NCBI RefSeq assembly: GCF_963583255.1
Contig: NC_084807.1
Coordinates: 19,538,072-19,602,071 of the forward strand
Length of the DNA stretch: 64,000 bases
Direction of reading: 5' to 3'
Source: Pyrus communis
Lineage: Eukaryota; Streptophyta; Magnoliopsida; Rosales; Rosaceae
The position numbers and the translations under genes were made by a program. Below, one piece after another: positions 9,957 to 18,890 of the stretch (positions are counted from its first letter, which is position 1; the number at the start of each line of letters is the position of its first letter). Below the pieces are notes generated by a model. The model was not told where the DNA came from and did not search any database. It worked only from the letters and a program-made list of their open reading frames with translations.

Positions 9957-12316
9957 ATGGCTTCAAACAAAGAACAAGTCACGACTATCGGCACTACCTC
10001 CATTGAAAAACAGCTGGTTCAGATGAAGGAAACAATTGCAAGGCTGATAAAGACTGCAGAGGAAAAAAACTTGCAAACCGCCGGACTCATCAACCGTCTG
10101 GAGGCGCAACATGGTGTCATAGTGAAACCAAGCTCTCTTCCAACTAAGAGGACCGAAGAAGGCTTCAACCCAAATGCCTACGAACTCATGTCAAAGGCTA
10201 GGCATGACTTTGCTTCCTCTTCAAATCTTGGAAAGAAGGTTTCAAACACCGTCAACGACAAAGATCGCGACCTCACCAAAACTCAAAAGAAGTTGAAGGA
10301 GCATGGTTACGGAGTTGACAACAACCAAAGCACACCTCCAAAATCAATGGCATCAAGCAAGGGACAAGCCGTTCTTGCAACCACCAAGGGAAGAAGCATA
10401 AGCACTTCCGCCACGAATGGAGCATCCATTGGCACCACAACCACTCATCAACATGCCGCTTCAAAATTGGTACCGCTAAGCGAGCAAAGGGAACATCAAA
10501 GGCGCGAGTCTATCATCAACCTAACCTTGCTGGGGGCACCAAAGCATGCTGCTAAGGCGCATAAGATGACATCCCAAAATGGCCAATGGGTTTCTTCATC
10601 AGCACCCTGGATGTCTGAAGGAAAGTCATGCCTATTGGTTGCACAAGTCATGACCATCGGCGTCACCTCTGTTGAAGAACAGCTAGCTCAGATGAATGAA
10701 GCAATCGCAAAGCTCACACAGACTGTGGAAGAGAAGGACTTGCAGATTGCCGCACTTGTCAACCAACTAGATGCACTGCCCGACGTAAAAGTCGACCCAA
10801 ATATTGGCCTATTAAAGAAAGAAGGTGACGAAGAAGAGGAGCCACCAGTGGAGAAAGCTGAAGAGAAGCCGAAGCCAGACCAAGCAATGACATCCATGGG
10901 ATCTCTCTCTATCCAGCAGCTACAGGAGATGATTGCAAGCACTATCAAGACACAGTACGAAGGAAGCTCGCACGACTCCGTACTGTACTCAAAGCCTTAC
11001 TCCAAGAGGATTGATGCTTTGAAGATGCCAAGGGGTTATCAGCCCCCAAAATTCATGCAGTTCGATGGAAAAGGCAACATGTCGCCCATTTCATTGAAAC
11101 TTGCAACAATGCTGGGACAGAGGGGGACTACCTCGTCAAACAGTTCGTGCGTTCGCTGAAAAGTAACGCTTTTGACTGGTACACCGACCTCGAACCCGAG
11201 TCTATCAACAGTTGGGACCAGCTAGAAAGGGAATTCCTCAACCGTTTCTACAGCACTCGTCGTACTGTAAGCATGCTAGAGCTGACCAGTACGAAACAGT
11301 GGAGAGATGAACCTGTCATCAACTACATAAATAGATGGCGTTCATTAAGCCTGGATTGCAAAGATCGGCTTTCTGAAACCTCCGCCATCGAGATGTGCGT
11401 TCAAGGCATGCAGTGGGGACTACACTACATCCTTCAAGGCATCAAACCACGAACATTTGAGGAGTTAGCCACCCGCGCCCATGATATGGAGTTAAGCATC
11501 ACCCGTCACAGGAAGAAAGAACAGATCGCCGACTACAAGAATGACAAAGTTTTGGGGCCCAAGGTGGATAAGGCTGCGTGGAAACCCACCAAGGAAGCAA
11601 TGACAGTCAACACAACTCCAGTCAAAACCCATACACGAGGCAAGGCGATTCAAACCGAAGCTTTTCGTGATCAAGAGATACGTAGACGCACTTTGAAGGA
11701 GCTTGAGGAGAAGACTTATCCATTCCCCGACTCTGACGTGGTTGCCATGTTAGATGACTTGCTGGAAAAAAAGGTGATCAACCTACCTGAGTGTAAACGG
11801 CCGGAAGAGATGAACCGTACTGACAGTCCAAGGTACTGTAAATTCCACCGCTTCATTGGTCATCCGACGGAAAAGTGCTTTGTGCTAAAAGATCTCATCA
11901 TGAAGTTGGCTCAGAAAGGGATCATCGAGCTAGATCTTAATGATGTGGTGAAATCAAACTATACCTCCGTCACTTCTGGCTCTTTGAACTCAAAGTCTTC
12001 ACCTCAACCGCTGGGGGCATGCTCCAAAACCATGTCAGTCAAGTCAAGTGAAGTTGAAGGATGGACTTATGTCACTCCAAAGAAAATGCACAAGAAACAT
12101 AGGTCTCCTCCACAAGTTCACCAATCGGAAAGGGGGCAAAGCAGCTACCGTCAACCTTCAAAGCTACATGAAAGTGTTGAGGATGATGAAGTTATGACAC
12201 AAAGATCGTCTGTTGCCATCACGATGCGCGATTTCTTCCCCAAAGACTTCTTCAATCACTCAGTTAAGACTCTTTGCTATGAAGATTGCAAGGAATGCCT
12301 TTCTAAGATCGTTTGA
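9957..12316 (+). pseudogene. Gypsy-1 gag (Tat-like), frameshifted
   Basis: The probable start is ATG 9957 (MASNKEQVTTIGTTSIEKQL). The N-terminal part contains an internal duplication: TTIGTTSIEKQLVQMKETIA recurs as MTIGVTSVEEQLAQMNEAIA. The Retrotrans_gag domain starts at [14 protein letters not shown] near 11065, and a small deletion then shifts the frame. The second frame (11147-12316) carries [30 protein letters not shown] and [19 protein letters not shown], then a [16 protein letters not shown] motif (11834-11881) common after gag in Tat elements. The frame ends at 12316 with no protease behind it. The protein would form the particle shell; here it cannot be made full length. Confidence 0.85.
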
Positions 12317-12601
12317 CAAATTCCAAATGCTCCTGGTCTGCACGAGCATAAAAGGCGACATCAAAAGCTCCTTGTCTGCATGAGCTGAAACTGCAAACGG
12401 CACCAAAAGCTCCTCGTTCGCACGAGCCTAAAAGGTGACACCAAAAGCTCCTTGTCTGCACGAGTTGAAACTGCAAACGACGCCAAAAGCTCCTTGTTTG
12501 CATGAGCTGAAACTGCAAACGGCACCAAATGCTCCTGGCCCGCAAGAGCATAAACTGTGTACGGCAAAATCATCACCAAAATCATCACCAAAATCATCAC
12601 T
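12310..12601 (+). repeat. Tandem array of ~42-bp units and 12-bp units
   Basis: About six degenerate units of the form CCAAAAGCTCCTTGTCTGCA followed by CGAGCTGAAACTGCAAACGG. They are followed by three copies of AAAATCATCACC (about 12566-12601). The array starts at the gag stop, where protease would begin in an autonomous element. Confidence 0.8.
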
Positions 12602-12833
12602 CATTTGAACTACGTTATGACTTGATCTCTTCTTTGGAAGAGTACGTAGGCAACTTGAAACTTCAAAACTTCAAGTACAGTCACATCAAAATAAATAAAT
12701 AAATGTTTCATTAAAGAAAGTCAATTTTATTACAAAAGAAAAGAAAAAAAATAATACATATGTTACTATGTATTAGAAAAAATATATATATATACATATG
12801 TTATAATGTATTACAAATAATAATAATGGCGGT

Positions 12834-12982
12834 GGGCTGGATTGTTGAGGATAAAGCCCAAAACCATGATTGGGCTGGATTGTTGAGAATAAAAGCCCAA
12901 ACCGTGGGCTGGATTGTTAAAGATAAAGCCCAAAACCGTGAGTGGGCTGGATTGTTGAGGATAAAAGTCCAAAACCGTGAGC
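12834..12982 (+). repeat. Tandem array of ~38-bp units
   Basis: Four imperfect copies of GGGCTGGATTGTTGAGGATA followed by AAGCCCAAAACCGTGAG. The array lies just upstream of the captured gene mosaic, after an AT-rich stretch. Confidence 0.8.
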
Positions 12983-13137
12983 CTATTGGCATCAGCCCAA
13001 TGGCGTCCTTCTTTTTCCTCGCACCCATGCCCAGCAACCTCTCCACTACCATGGAAGTGAAGCATCAGCTTTGCTACCTCACTCCGCCAAACCCCACCTG
13101 CTACACAGGGTGCGCACACCCGGAGCAAGGTGGCCTC

Positions 13138-13252
13138 CACCGACTTGGTCTCATCCCCCTCACCTCCGACCGCGCCATGAGCATGCGCTTCTCACGTGAC
13201 TGCGACGCCTGCGACGGCGACGGCCAGTGCGAGTTCTGCTCCGTCGAGTTCC
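13138..13252 (+). pseudogene. Captured fragment of RNA polymerase subunit RPB3
   Basis: The frame open from 12760 to 13530 reads HRLGLIPLTSDRAMSMRFSR, then DCDACDGDGQCEFCSVEFH. This is the conserved loop with the Cys cluster in the third-largest subunit of plant RNA polymerases II, IV and V. Homology starts abruptly at HRLGL and stops after VEFH, where the expected continuation is replaced by unrelated sequence. Only about 38 of some 320 residues are present, so it cannot act in a polymerase. The preceding 13000-13137 (MPSNLSTTMEVKHQLCYL) is not recognised and may be another captured piece. Confidence 0.8.
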
Positions 13253-13486
13253 ACCATCCGCGTTTCCAGAGCCTCCGACGGCAAAGATCGCCACAGCCTG
13301 CTCACCAGACGCAGAAGCTATCCGTCCCCGCCGCCTTTCCCAAAGAGAAGCCCGAGTGGGTCATGTCCGGGTCTCCCCAGTCGACTCTGAGCGGAATCGG
13401 GAGCTGGTCCAGCAACGGAAGCCCGACGGGCCCGTCTTCCCAGGTGCCTTCACCACCGACGACGCCGTTTGGAGCTCAGAACGACA
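13253..13486 (+). pseudogene. Captured fragment of a Pro/Ser-rich plant protein
   Basis: In the same open frame as the RPB3 piece the translation becomes FPKEKPEWVMSGSPQSTL, GIGSWSSNGSPTGPSSQV and PSPPTTPFGAQND. The EKPEWVMSGSPQSTL block resembles a plant-specific family of unknown function that I recall but cannot name with certainty. It is clearly not part of RPB3 or of the serine decarboxylase that follows, so it is a separate donor. The junction with the next fragment is near 13486. Confidence 0.5.
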
Positions 13487-13690
13487 TCTGGGTTATCTGT
13501 ACAATTTGGACTTCGACTATGGTCCTCTAATATAGCTTCAGCATTTCTCCATCAACAATTTGGGCGATCCGTTTATCGAGAACAACTACGGTGTCCATTC
13601 AAGGCAGTTTGAGGTTGATGTTCTCGATTGGTTTGCTCGGTTGTGGGAGATTGAAAAGAATGAATATTGGGATACATCACCAACAGCAGC
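13487..13690 (+). pseudogene. Captured fragment of serine decarboxylase
   Basis: Translation gives HLGYLYNLDFDYGPL, a stop, then [39 protein letters not shown] and EKNEYW, then after a 1-bp shift GYITN. This matches plant serine decarboxylase (a PLP enzyme making ethanolamine) upstream of the cofactor-lysine region. A TAG replaces the Gln codon before LQHF, and a G is missing in the EYWGYITN segment, so two lesions disable the frame. The matching region in SDC genes is normally interrupted by introns, whereas it is continuous here. Confidence 0.8.
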
Positions 13691-14249
13691 CACAGGGACA
13701 CCAGCACCACCAAGCCACTGCTCCGATCGCACGGTCTAAATGAGATTGGATCTTCCAACTCTTCTTCTTGTTCTTCGACATCGTCGGCGGCTCTGGTTCG
13801 CCAGCGAAGCTCTCCAGCTGGCTTCTTAAGCCATCTCACCGCCCCTGAGAGCAATGGAGGATTCTCAGTTACAAGAGGAACTGGAAGCTATAGATCACAA
13901 GGGGGCAATAATGGTGGTCCCGGAGTAACAAGAATAAAGTCTCAGTTGAGCTTCACTGGGCAAGATTCTCTTTCTCAAATCTCTCAACTCCGCCAAGTAA
14001 ACGAGCTAAAAATATGGATGTTGACATATTTGACTGCCTCAATACTTTAGAATCTCAGTTTAGCCTTCCCCAGACGTCTTTAGAAATGGCAACAGTAGAG
14101 AAGCTACTACACATTCCTGAAGATTCTGTTCCTTGCAAAATCCGTGCTAAGCGTGGCCGTGCAACATATCAAAGCCTTCAACATCAAATCCAGGATCTTC
14201 ATAATGATCTTGAGCATTGCACTTGCGGTTGCAAACCAACCGCGAAATG
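13691..14249 (+). pseudogene. Captured bHLH transcription factor fragment without its bHLH domain
   Basis: The sequence reads LVRQRSSPAGFLSHL, GGFSVTRGTGSYRSQGG and SQLSFTGQDSLSQIS, then after an internal deletion and frame change PPSKRAKNMDVDIFD, LESQFSLPQTSLEMATVEKL and PEDSVPCKIRAKRGRAT. It then jumps to LQHQIQDLHNDLEHCTCGCK and a stop. These are the N-terminal, pre-basic and C-terminal motifs of bHLH122/128/130-type factors. The basic helix-loop-helix region between KRG(C)AT and the C-terminal coiled segment is missing. Donor exons are fused without introns. As read it cannot bind DNA. Confidence 0.85.
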
Positions 14250-15262
14250 ATCCCAAATGATGATGAAGCACGCGAAGCTCACGAGGATCCAGTCGTTGCT
14301 GCTGCGGTCGTCGCCGACGATTCGATCCTCCATTCACAGCTTCAACTCTGTCACGGAAGAGGACGTCTTTGCCGCCAACGAAAACCACCGCTATTGCCGT
14401 CTGCATATGGCTCATTGCATGAGGAAGTTGCCTTCACATGATACAGGATGTCTGCTCACCTGTGTAAATGACTTGAAAATTGTGTCGATGAGGGTCATGT
14501 CAGCACAGGAAACCTCTCATGGAGCTGAAAACAGAAGATTGGTTGTTAGTCTGATGGAACCAACCATTGAGTATATCATGAAATGCATATTTAGGAATGC
14601 GTCTGAGAAACAAGTAGGTGATGTACTCGTTGAGCTTGGAGTTGGGTTGAATCAAAAGGAGTTGCTTGGAAGGTTCCCATGTGTCTCGACCGTTCTTCAT
14701 CATCTACTCAAGCAACTTCCATCTGAAGTAGTTAGCTCAAGGGCAGTAGAGATCCTTCATCTTATTGAGTGCAGCAGGGATGATTCCCTTGATCAGTGCT
14801 TGAATTACAGGTTACTTGAATTACAGGTTACTTGGATTTAGGCTCTGTGAAAAATCTCAAATGGACACTGTCAATGCTATAGTGGACAAAATCATTGAGG
14901 TTATTATTGAATATGATGGACTTGATGACTACTTGAAGGTTGTGGATGCTTTTGTGGATATTGTTCTACAAAATCATATGGATGAACATCTAAGCTCCAT
15001 TTTAGAAGGCATTTCAAAACGAGCATGCACTAAAGGTATTGCTGATGATGACCTGGCAACCTTGCAGTCCATTTTGGTGAAGCTTCTTTCATATTGCAAG
15101 GACATAGAAGACATATTTTCCATGAATCATTTTCTCAAAATCTTGGATCTGATGTATGGAAATTCGCGAAGCATCGTCAATATCCATATCCTTGATATGG
15201 GGATAAGGAAGGGTTGTATACGTGATCCAAGAACTATACAGTTTCTTCTTGAAATTTCTCAG
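14250..15262 (+). pseudogene. Captured fragment of a VPS35L-like (retriever subunit) gene
   Basis: The longest captured piece reads MAHCMRKLPSHDTGCLLTCV, VVSLMEPTIEYIMKCIF, VSTVLHHLLKQLPSEVVSSR and AVEILHLIECSRD. After a frame shift it continues CLNYRLLGFRLCEKSQMD, IIEYDGLDDYLKVVDAFVDI, ILEGISKRACTKGIADDDLA and ILDMGIRKGCIRDPRTIQFL. I recognise this as the plant homologue of VPS35-like/C16orf62, a helical-repeat subunit of the retriever endosomal recycling complex. A 16-bp tandem duplication (TTGAATTACAGGTTAC twice, about 14803-14834) causes the frame shift. The coding is otherwise continuous for about 870 bp with no intron, consistent with a cDNA origin. Confidence 0.75.
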
Positions 15263-15540
15263 GCAGTGCAATGGATGTGTAGTGGCTGTGCTTGGTGGTT
15301 GTGCTCGGTACTCATGCTCAGTGGCTGTACTCCTTGCCTGTGCTCAATGGTGATGGTGGAGCTTTTCCCTCTGTCTCCTCACGCTGCCAACAAACCTCGA
15401 GCTCCTCACTCTGGCCACCATGATCAAAATCAACGAAGAGCTTCATTGACCGCTGTCAAACGACTAGCCGGTCTTCAAACTCGACGCCTTACGCTCTGCT
15501 TCAAGCTCTGGCTGCTTCTGCACTTCCGCCATGGCTGCTG
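15263..15540 (+). other. Unassigned segment of the captured mosaic
   Basis: After EISQ of the VPS35L piece the sequence changes to repeated GTGCT/GGCTGTG-type motifs, then to codon-like GC-richer DNA containing LELLTLATMIKINEELH in one frame. That peptide looks like host coding sequence, but I cannot name the gene. It may be a sixth captured fragment. Confidence 0.35.
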
Positions 15541-15826
15541 CCTGTGAATGTGATTAACAAAAACAAAGTTTGTCAACTCACATCTGCTTGCCTCTGCTGC
15601 TGCCTGTGAATGTGATTAACAAAAACAAAGTTTGTCAACTCACATCTGCTTGCCTCTGCTGCTGCCTGTGAATAACAAAAACAAAGTTTGTCAACTCACA
15701 TCTGCTTGCCTCTGCTGCTGCCTGTGAATGTGATTAACAAAAACAAAGTTTGTCAACTCACATCTGCTTGCCTCTGCTGCTGCCTTTGAATATGATTGAC
15801 AAAATCAAAGTTTGGCAACTCACACC
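15541..15826 (+). repeat. 62-bp tandem repeat, five copies
   Basis: Units start at 15541, 15603, 15665, 15721 and 15783 and contain CCTGTGAATGTGATTAACAA, CAAAGTTTGTCAACTCAC and ATCTGCTTGCCTCTGCTGCT. The third unit lacks 6 bp and the fifth is diverged and partial. The high identity of units 1-4 suggests recent amplification. Confidence 0.9.
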
Positions 15827-16300
15827 CAAAGACTTTCTCCGTCTCTTACCTCCTACTACTCCAAGCTCCTCTGCATTTCCTCCCTGCAGGGAATATTTAT
15901 ATAAAAAAAATATTATTAAAAAAAAAAAAAGGGGGATCTATCTTGGTGGATCAGTACCACCGAAAGCAAAGAAAAAAATATAATAAAAAAAAAAGGCTAT
16001 TTAACTTACTTGAACCAACGGGTGTTGAAAAAAAAAAAAAAAAAAAAAAAAAAAAACATTTTCCTGTTTTTCCTCCCAAAACAAGGAAAGATGTTTCTCC
16101 TTTTCTTCCTTTATAATTTTTATAGCCAAAAGCATTTGCAAGTTGTTGTCTAGCTGAAAGCATAGTCAAGTTGGCCATTATCCAACATAAAAAATAAAAA
16201 AAAAAATCTTGGTGATGTATATGTTTTATCTGTATTTAGCACAATACACTGAATAAAATAAAGCATATCCATTAATCTTCAAGAAATTACAAGAGTGTAC

Positions 16301-16332
<32 letters not shown>

Positions 16333-16337
16333 AGCTT
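15827..16337 (+). other. A-rich and unrecognised segment inside Gypsy-1
   Basis: Contains A-runs at about 15902-15930, 16028-16056 and 16300-16329. Multiple internal A-runs within an LTR element could be relics of polyadenylated transcripts joined by template switching. No coding sequence is supported. Confidence 0.45.
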
Positions 16338-16985
16338 TCACAAAGGATGTTCACGTGAAGCCCCATTGCTTGGCAAAACTCTCGGAGCGGGAGGCATTGG
16401 AGCAGAAGTCATCGGAGCGGAAGACATTGAAGCTAGAGCATTCCAGGCCTCAATACTTGGCCAAACGCTGGAAGACCCAGGAAAAAGATGTCTCTGGAGG
16501 AAAGACGAAAACCTTTGACGGTCACTTTGAATCCGACCTTCAGACTCTTGCAGCTCATCAAGCTTCCTCTTCATGCCCGTCGAATAGTTGTTTGCAAGCA
16601 CGTGCAAACTTCTATTCTCATACTTCAGCTGCTTGATCTCTTGCTTGAGACTTTCCACCTCCGCCATCAAGGATTCAACTTGGCGGGAGCGAGCAAGTAG
16701 GCGTTGGCCCATGTTGGACACAGAGCCTGTGCACTGAACACTGAGAGCGAGGGACTCTTGAACGGCCAACTCATCGGACCGTCCTGAAAGCAGCCGACTA
16801 TCTTCAGGAGTGAGGAGGTTCCTAGCTACTATCGTAGCTGTTGTTGCGTCCTTCATCACAGAGTCTTCACCTGTAAGAGGACCGTTAGAAGATAAAAAAG
16901 AAGGGCGCCATACATTACCTTGACGGGGCACAACCGGATCGCTGCTGAGACTCAAATCTAAGCAAAGGTTCGATGAGTTAGTCAT
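16338..16985 (-). CDS. Antisense ORF of Gypsy-1 (215 aa, coiled coil)
   Basis: An uninterrupted 215-aa frame lies antisense to the element. It starts MTNSSNLCLDLSLSSDPVVP and contains a strong coiled-coil candidate at about residues 98-150 (RQVESLMAEVESLKQEIKQL, then KYENRSLHVLANNY). The C-terminus is Met/Pro/Ala-rich (MSSAPMTSAPMPPAPRVLPS). No enzyme motif is visible. Additional antisense ORFs near the 3' end are known from plant Tat-lineage Gypsy elements, and this resembles such an ORF. It is intact while gag is broken, so it may be under selection or simply young. Function unknown. Confidence 0.6.
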   Translation of the reverse strand: MTNSSNLCLDLSLSSDPVVPRQGNVWRPSFLSSNGPLTGEDSVMKDATTATIVARNLLTPEDSRLLSGRSDELAVQESLALSVQCTGSVSNMGQRLLARSRQVESLMAEVESLKQEIKQLKYENRSLHVLANNYSTGMKRKLDELQESEGRIQSDRQRFSSFLQRHLFPGSSSVWPSIEAWNALASMSSAPMTSAPMPPAPRVLPSNGASREHPL

Positions 16986-18890
16986 TTTTCAAAGGTGTTC
17001 AGAGAGAAGGGGTGGATGGAGATAATTCTCAAAAGGCCGGAGACAATTTTCAAGAATGGGCAATTTTCAGAGTGTGTATGTTGGAGTGATCGATACCTCT
17101 GTAAAAAGCCAAGCGACGCGACCACCGATTCAAAAATCCGGATTTTCCTGCGTGAAGTTCGGCGACGCGTTCGCGGCTTTTCAGAAAACGCGTTCAACTT
17201 TGTCAAAAGATATCTGACAAAGTCGAGAACACGTGGAGGCCATCATCGTAACTACACGTCTTTAGCCGACAAGCGCAAAGTTCGGCGACGCTTTCTCTGC
17301 TTTTTAGAAAACGCGTGCAACTTTGTCAAAAGTGGCGCTCGTTCAGAAATCGAAGAGGCGTCGTTCAGAAATCGAAGAGGCGTCGTTCAGATATCGAAGA
17401 GACGTTTGTCGACAAGGGTAAAAGAACGGTACCACCACTTGCTATTAAGAAATCCCTATATGTGTCGACCTTCGTCTCTTATGGCAAGGCAGACCTGAAG
17501 AAAATGCCCAACTCTTCCTCACCTCTGAGGACGCACTCCCAGCAAAGCCTCTCGAAATACACAATTCTTCTTCTTCCTTTGAGAAAACCTATTCAACCTT
17601 TGAAGATACCAGATGCCTGGAGTACAGATGACCCAGGAGGAAACGATAGATTGAAGCATGTGCTGATTCATTCACCGCTTCTTCAAAAGCAAAGGTATCT
17701 CATATCATCAAGGGCGAAAGCATAGGTATCTCATATCATGCTTTTTCCCTATCTTTTCCTTTGCCCTTGTACTCACCTGCCAAGACAAGGACAGAGGAAG
17801 CAATATGTCGGAACCTCCACTCAAACCAGTTGCCACCAAGGAGTGAAGCACCATTTAAATGCAAAGGTTGCATTCAACTCCTGCATCGGAGGACAAATAC
17901 TACAAGAGAAGATGCTAAACCTGCATAAGGAAATACCACTTCTGCAAAGGGGAGCAAGTAAGGCAAGCGAAAATGATACATCGAAGCATGTGGAGACAAG
18001 CACAACAAATATATGTGCTGATTCATTCGCTGCTTCTTCGAAAGCAAAGGTATCTCATATCATGCTTTTTCCCTGTCTTTTCCTTAGTCCCTGTTATTAC
18101 TCGCATGGCAAAGTGAAAGAGAGCAGTCAGCGGCACTTGGAGTCAGTCTTCCGATCTGGAACCGACTACCTGGAATCTATTCCTGATTGCTTACCTAGTA
18201 TTGCTCTCGAGTAGTCATCTTCAACGGTTGATACACTGCCAGAGAAGGGACAAGGAAACTTCAATCTTTCCAACCCTCTTCAATACAAATTGGAAAGATT
18301 GAACAAAGAAACAGGTCAGCACCTCCACCTCGTACTTGCCTGCCATATCCTGAAACCGCTCGTAGATCTTCGGGGGGAGACCAAAAGAATCCTGCTGCCC
18401 AGTTCAAGAGTAGCACAAAGGAAAATCAACGAGCGGAGGAGACCAGAAAAATCCTGCTGCCCAGTTCAAGAGTAGCACAAAGGAAAATCAACGATGGGAG
18501 GAAACCAGAAAATCTTCCAGTCGAACTCAAGATCAAGCCTCAATGGCCCTTGAAGAAATCACAAGTCCGATTCAAAATCAAGTGTTCACCACCCTTGAAT
18601 CAAATTCAACTCCTGATAAAAGGAGTACGTTCAAACCTTCGGAGGAGACCAAAAGAATCTTCCAGCCCAGTTCAAGATTAAGCTTGTGGAAAATCAACGA
18701 TAGGAGGAAACCAGAAAATCTTCCAGTCGAACTCAAGATCAAGCCTCGATGGCCCTTGAAGAAATTTCCAGCTCAATTCAAGATCAAGCCTCGACGGCCC
18801 TTGGGTTGACATCTACATTAAGGGACTTCAAAACGCATCTTCTACACGTGACAAGCACATGTCAACGACGCGCCTTGAAGTGGGGGCATT
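16986..18890 (+). other. Gypsy-1 3' internal region with direct repeats
   Basis: No recognisable protein domain. Repeats seen: a GTTCGGCGACGC block followed by AAAACGCG at 17158-17205 and 17279-17330; three 22-bp units (CAGAAATCGAAGAGGCGTCG plus TT) at 17344-17409; a repeated TATCTCATATCATGCTTTTT segment at 17726 and 18050; and a tandem ~60-bp duplication (ATCCTGCTGCCCAGTTCAAG) at about 18390-18490. Near 18525-18805 three copies of the LTR-type motif AAGATCAAGCCTCGACGGCC occur outside the LTR. Open frames of 136-167 aa at 16995-17725 look like chance readings. Confidence 0.55.
18878..18890 (+). other. Polypurine tract of Gypsy-1
   Basis: AAGTGGGGGCATT directly precedes the 3' LTR (TGTAGACATC). 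It is the usual plus-strand primer site and confirms the plus orientation. Confidence 0.75.

Noticed and set aside
12760..13530. 256-aa open frame as a single protein
   Set aside because: It reads through a tandem repeat, an RPB3 piece and a Pro/Ser-rich piece that belong to different donors. It is a chimera of captured fragments, not one gene.
16995..17725. 167- and 136-aa frames in Gypsy-1
   Set aside because: Driven by short direct repeats; no domain and overlapping frames.
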